Source: Patescibacteria group bacterium (GTDB lineage Bacteria; Patescibacteriota; Doudnabacteria; UBA920). Taken from it: 17,613 bases of DNA. The position numbers and the translations under genes were made by a program. Numbering within the stretch: the stretch's first letter is position 1; every line of letters starts with the position of its first letter. The DNA lies in contig JAMDEL010000075.1 of assembly GCA_023487095.1 (NCBI GenBank), forward strand, positions 1 to 17,613, in the 5' to 3' direction. The notes beneath the pieces were generated by a model, which was given only the letters and a program-made list of their open reading frames with translations, was not told where the DNA came from and searched no databases. Shown piece by piece: positions 16,501 through 17,613 of the stretch.

Positions 16501-17613
16501 ATGACCCGGCTGATCCCAGGCGTGTTTTTGAGGTTATATTGAGTGACGGCACGGTGCTTAATGTCTCTAATGCCATGAACAGTATCAAGCAGGATGGCCA
16601 GACCCTGACTGTCCAGGGTTTTCCGCAAAATGTGGTTAACCAGATAAAACCCCCGACCGGCACGAAGGTCAACGCCTTGTTTGTGGGGGGCGTTGACTAT
16701 GGTTCCGCAGCTGATAATGCCAATGCGGCCAACGGGTTGGTTGAACCGGGTTCATTTGGACCTTCCGCAAACCCAACTTACTCCGGAGCTATTGTTCCTT
16801 TCCAGTGGCTTAATCTAGGAAACGGCCAGGGAGGAATTGTTGACCCGGCTTCGCCTTACACCACCAACAAGCAGAATGGGCTAAATCCAAACCAGGGCGT
16901 GGTTGACACCGGGGTCAAGCCTACTACGACAACAACCAATACCAACACCCTCTTAAATAATTTATTTACCTTGCCCATTAACACAGGTAGCGGTTCCGGC
17001 AGTACCGGCACCGGCGGGTCTGCGGGTGGAAACACAGGCGGAACCGGGGCAGGAGTGGGTACTGGCACACAGCAGGCCGCCCCGATGCCTTCTATAACCA
17101 AAGTGTCTTCTCAAAAACTCAAGCCAGGGGATACCATCCAGATAACGGGACAGAATATTACCCAAGGCACGACTTTGGCAGAGTTGGTTAACCAGAAAGG
17201 CAACGTGGTTGGGTTGACAGTGGTCAGTTCCACCAGCGGCAGCATGACCGCCAAATTGCCACAATATGGTTTGGAGTCCGGGCAATATACAATCCAACTG
17301 CGTTTTGTCGGTACGGGTGCGAATTTTGGCAAAGTTTCCTCCGGGTTTCCGGTTTCTGTTGAGTCTACCACCCCTGCCGGAGCAACAGGAGCCCAGACTG
17401 GCACTCAGTCCGCAACCGGACAAACGGCCCAGTTAGCAGCGCCAATTAGCGTTGGCGAGGATTTGGGCAAAAATCCTGCCAATGGTAAGTCGGTTTTTCT
17501 GACTCATTTGGCGGTTTATACCCAGGATAATGTGAATACCTCGGGCAAGGTTGCCCCGGGAAGCGTAATTGAGCTGGGCGGACAAGGCTTGTCAGCATTC
17601 AACAAGTACAGCT
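13587..17613 (+). CDS. Giant repeat-containing surface protein with IPT/TIG domains (3'-truncated)
   Basis: The frame is open from the ATG at 13587 to the window end: 1342 codons, no stop. Residues 1-50 are strongly basic (about 20 Lys/Arg), followed by a short hydrophobic run (~51-68, 'VLAAVGLGSTLLGGAGAV'), probably a signal peptide with an unusually long basic front. Residues ~105-187 are Ala/Gln-rich and helical. Residues 188-472 hold nine degenerate 'GxTKxENGKxYxxxGGxWV' repeats. An Ig-like domain lies at ~480-575. Residues ~576-1105 have mixed β content and no recognised family. A Thr/Gly-rich linker (~1108-1167) leads to an IPT/TIG domain (~1168-1262) and the start of another (~1285 on). 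An alternative start, the ATG at 13674 (residue 30), would give a more normal signal peptide; neither has a Shine-Dalgarno. A cell-envelope or adhesive role is inferred. Confidence 0.85.
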   Translation, partial: MKSKTKVRDRVRDETEKIRKTTKKLNSKIMEKVKIKRVKRNKKKATTGEKVLAAVGLGSTLLGGAGAVSSQPKATQFVRTQTNEKGSKTQGIKDRLREIFGINQAKAAGSVDAAQTALTAAENALSDFDAWVSSATADVPKFAPEDQAQRQNDIDAEVARTRPGLEQAVADAQAAYNQAVADAQGPQEGDTKNEGGVNYTFYQGSWVINNGQTKNEGGFSYGSEGGQWILLDGQTKNENGKTYISSGGQWVEKPADVQAPQIGETKTGTDGYQYVFSSSIYSTGAWTLVDGQTKTENGKVFVVQGGTWVEQQTSQPKEGDTKTENGRSYHFSGGQWVDNAGNRVQNPNTFWYIADGNGGWTLEDGQTKTENGKTYTSTGGEWVEQQDAGQQATGAKEGDTRANAQGQIEAFHNGQWGQPYINDSFTDDSGIQYFNIGSASGEAVWVPVVGQEKVGDDGKTYVADGHGAWTLKVVQQGTQNPAVAPTVTFTTNSGNTTTPKVGDTWSITITGPAGAPVFSTANGSTTQMGVIGADGKLVLTGTFQAGDVGTWNQQWTVGEGASQLQAGNVDFQLTASQSNQVQQTVPFGQETLSFTVKDNGNGTFSIIYNGSVLVTGSSKADVDAARAKFPFMYATPEAIVLSTVSNGFNNYFVTTGSQIKLDNGTRTTVSTTENREVFRDSSGNAAAYFNEFGGRIYYNKTTGDLYREDKDGNYVKMDLSEISPQTRQNIINALTGTGSNIKVTTVTHNLLSELGQPVKGPNLKQDPKDGNWYVTDDKGNYVLDANGSRIQANLQRFVWSPGGWSSWGYNVEGLNEEMAKYSSKEYTVDVVTAPNGAKSYTLTVTLPDGKPASRTFLNATEFNNFLATNFTTSNAFMDMSPADKAIFMAATDARIHFPELTAAFIGSTPAASTNHRVIWRNPNNGMLEVQGLINPTYMSTYQQAQSLQSLFPGSQIKERLPLSWPGVMAYEYDPADPRRVFEVILSDGTVLNVSNAMNSIKQDGQTLTVQGFPQNVVNQIKPPTGTKVNALFVGGVDYGSAADNANAANGLVEPGSFGPSANPTYSGAIVPFQWLNLGNGQGGIVDPASPYTTNKQNGLNPNQGVVDTGVKPTTTTTNTNTLLNNLFTLPINTGSGSGSTGTGGSAGGNTGGTGAGVGTGTQQAAPMPSITKVSSQKLKPGDTIQITGQNITQGTTLAELVNQKGNVVGLTVVSSTSGSMTAKLPQYGLESGQYTIQLRFVGTGANFGKVSSGFPVSVESTTPAGATGAQTGTQSATGQTAQLAAPISVGEDLGKNPANGKSVFLTHLAVYTQDNVNTSGKVAPGSVIELGGQGLSAFNKYS
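14148..15002 (+). repeat. Nine degenerate Gly/Trp repeats in the giant surface protein
   Basis: Units begin at 14148, 14214, 14280, 14370, 14454, 14538, 14676, 14775 and 14931. The first steps are 66 nt (22 residues); later units are stretched by linkers of 6-24 residues. The consensus is (D/E)G(Q/D)TKxENGKxYxxxGGxWV, with units 4, 8 and 9 the most diverged. A 30-nt stretch is identical at 14454-14483 and 14676-14705. Alternating aromatic and glycine positions suggest β-hairpins. The layout recalls choline- or glucan-binding repeats, but the sequence does not match them. Confidence 0.88.
16908..17084 (+). repeat. Low-complexity Thr/Asn then Gly/Thr/Ser linker
   Basis: This encodes about 59 residues: first a Thr/Asn-rich run ('KPTTTTTNTNTL'), then Gly/Ser/Thr repeats ('TGSGSGSTGTGGSAGG'). 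It separates the unclassified middle of the giant protein from its IPT/TIG domains and is probably a flexible spacer. Confidence 0.8.

Overview
The window looks like part of a chromosome from a Patescibacteria/CPR (Parcubacteria-like) bacterium. This is inferred from four things: very large exported Ig-like surface proteins, a PilX-like protein with the 'IAEAGxxYYxWHLAH' motif that I associate with CPR pilin loci, tightly packed genes with few Shine-Dalgarno sites, and an accessory/central-metabolism mix. TGA is used as a real stop (7454-7456) and does not occur inside the long genes, so the Gracilibacteria/Absconditabacteria code, where TGA is Gly, is unlikely. All supported genes lie on the + strand. 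No tRNA, rRNA, CRISPR array or transposon was seen.

Layout. (1) 1-889: the 3' end of a surface protein made of a fibronectin-III-like domain and a C-terminal domain, closed by a strong terminator. (2) 1016-5552: a two-gene unit with its own promoter, encoding a 173-aa single-pass membrane protein and a 1331-aa secreted protein built from BACON-like and Ig-like modules. The C-terminal ~300 residues of the 1331-aa protein are a paralogue of region 1. A terminator follows. (3) 5654-12372: a six-gene run with gaps of -4 to +11 nt behind a strong extended -10 promoter. It holds three type IV pilin-like proteins (a 600-aa PilV-like prepilin with a grafted multi-domain ectodomain, a 209-aa PilW/GspJ-like prepilin and a 473-aa PilX-like protein), a 120-aa stalk-like membrane protein, a cyanophycin-synthetase-like ATP-grasp enzyme and a class II glycerate 2-kinase. 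(4) 12451-13446: a D-lactate-dehydrogenase-type 2-hydroxyacid dehydrogenase with its own promoter and terminator. (5) 13587 to the window end: the first 1342 codons of a giant surface protein with no stop in the window. It has a very basic N-terminus, an Ala-rich helical stretch, nine degenerate Gly/Trp repeats, Ig-like regions, a Thr/Gly linker and IPT/TIG domains.

How it may work together. The surface proteins, the odd minor pilins and the stalk protein look like one cell-surface or attachment locus: pilus-tip components plus large secreted, disulfide-rich adhesin-like proteins (inference). The ATP-grasp and glycerate kinase genes ride in the same apparent operon without an obvious link. 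With the hydroxyacid dehydrogenase they may simply be metabolic passengers in a compact genome. Four promoters share the form TGn-TATAAT, and three of them start inside or just after the terminator of the preceding unit.
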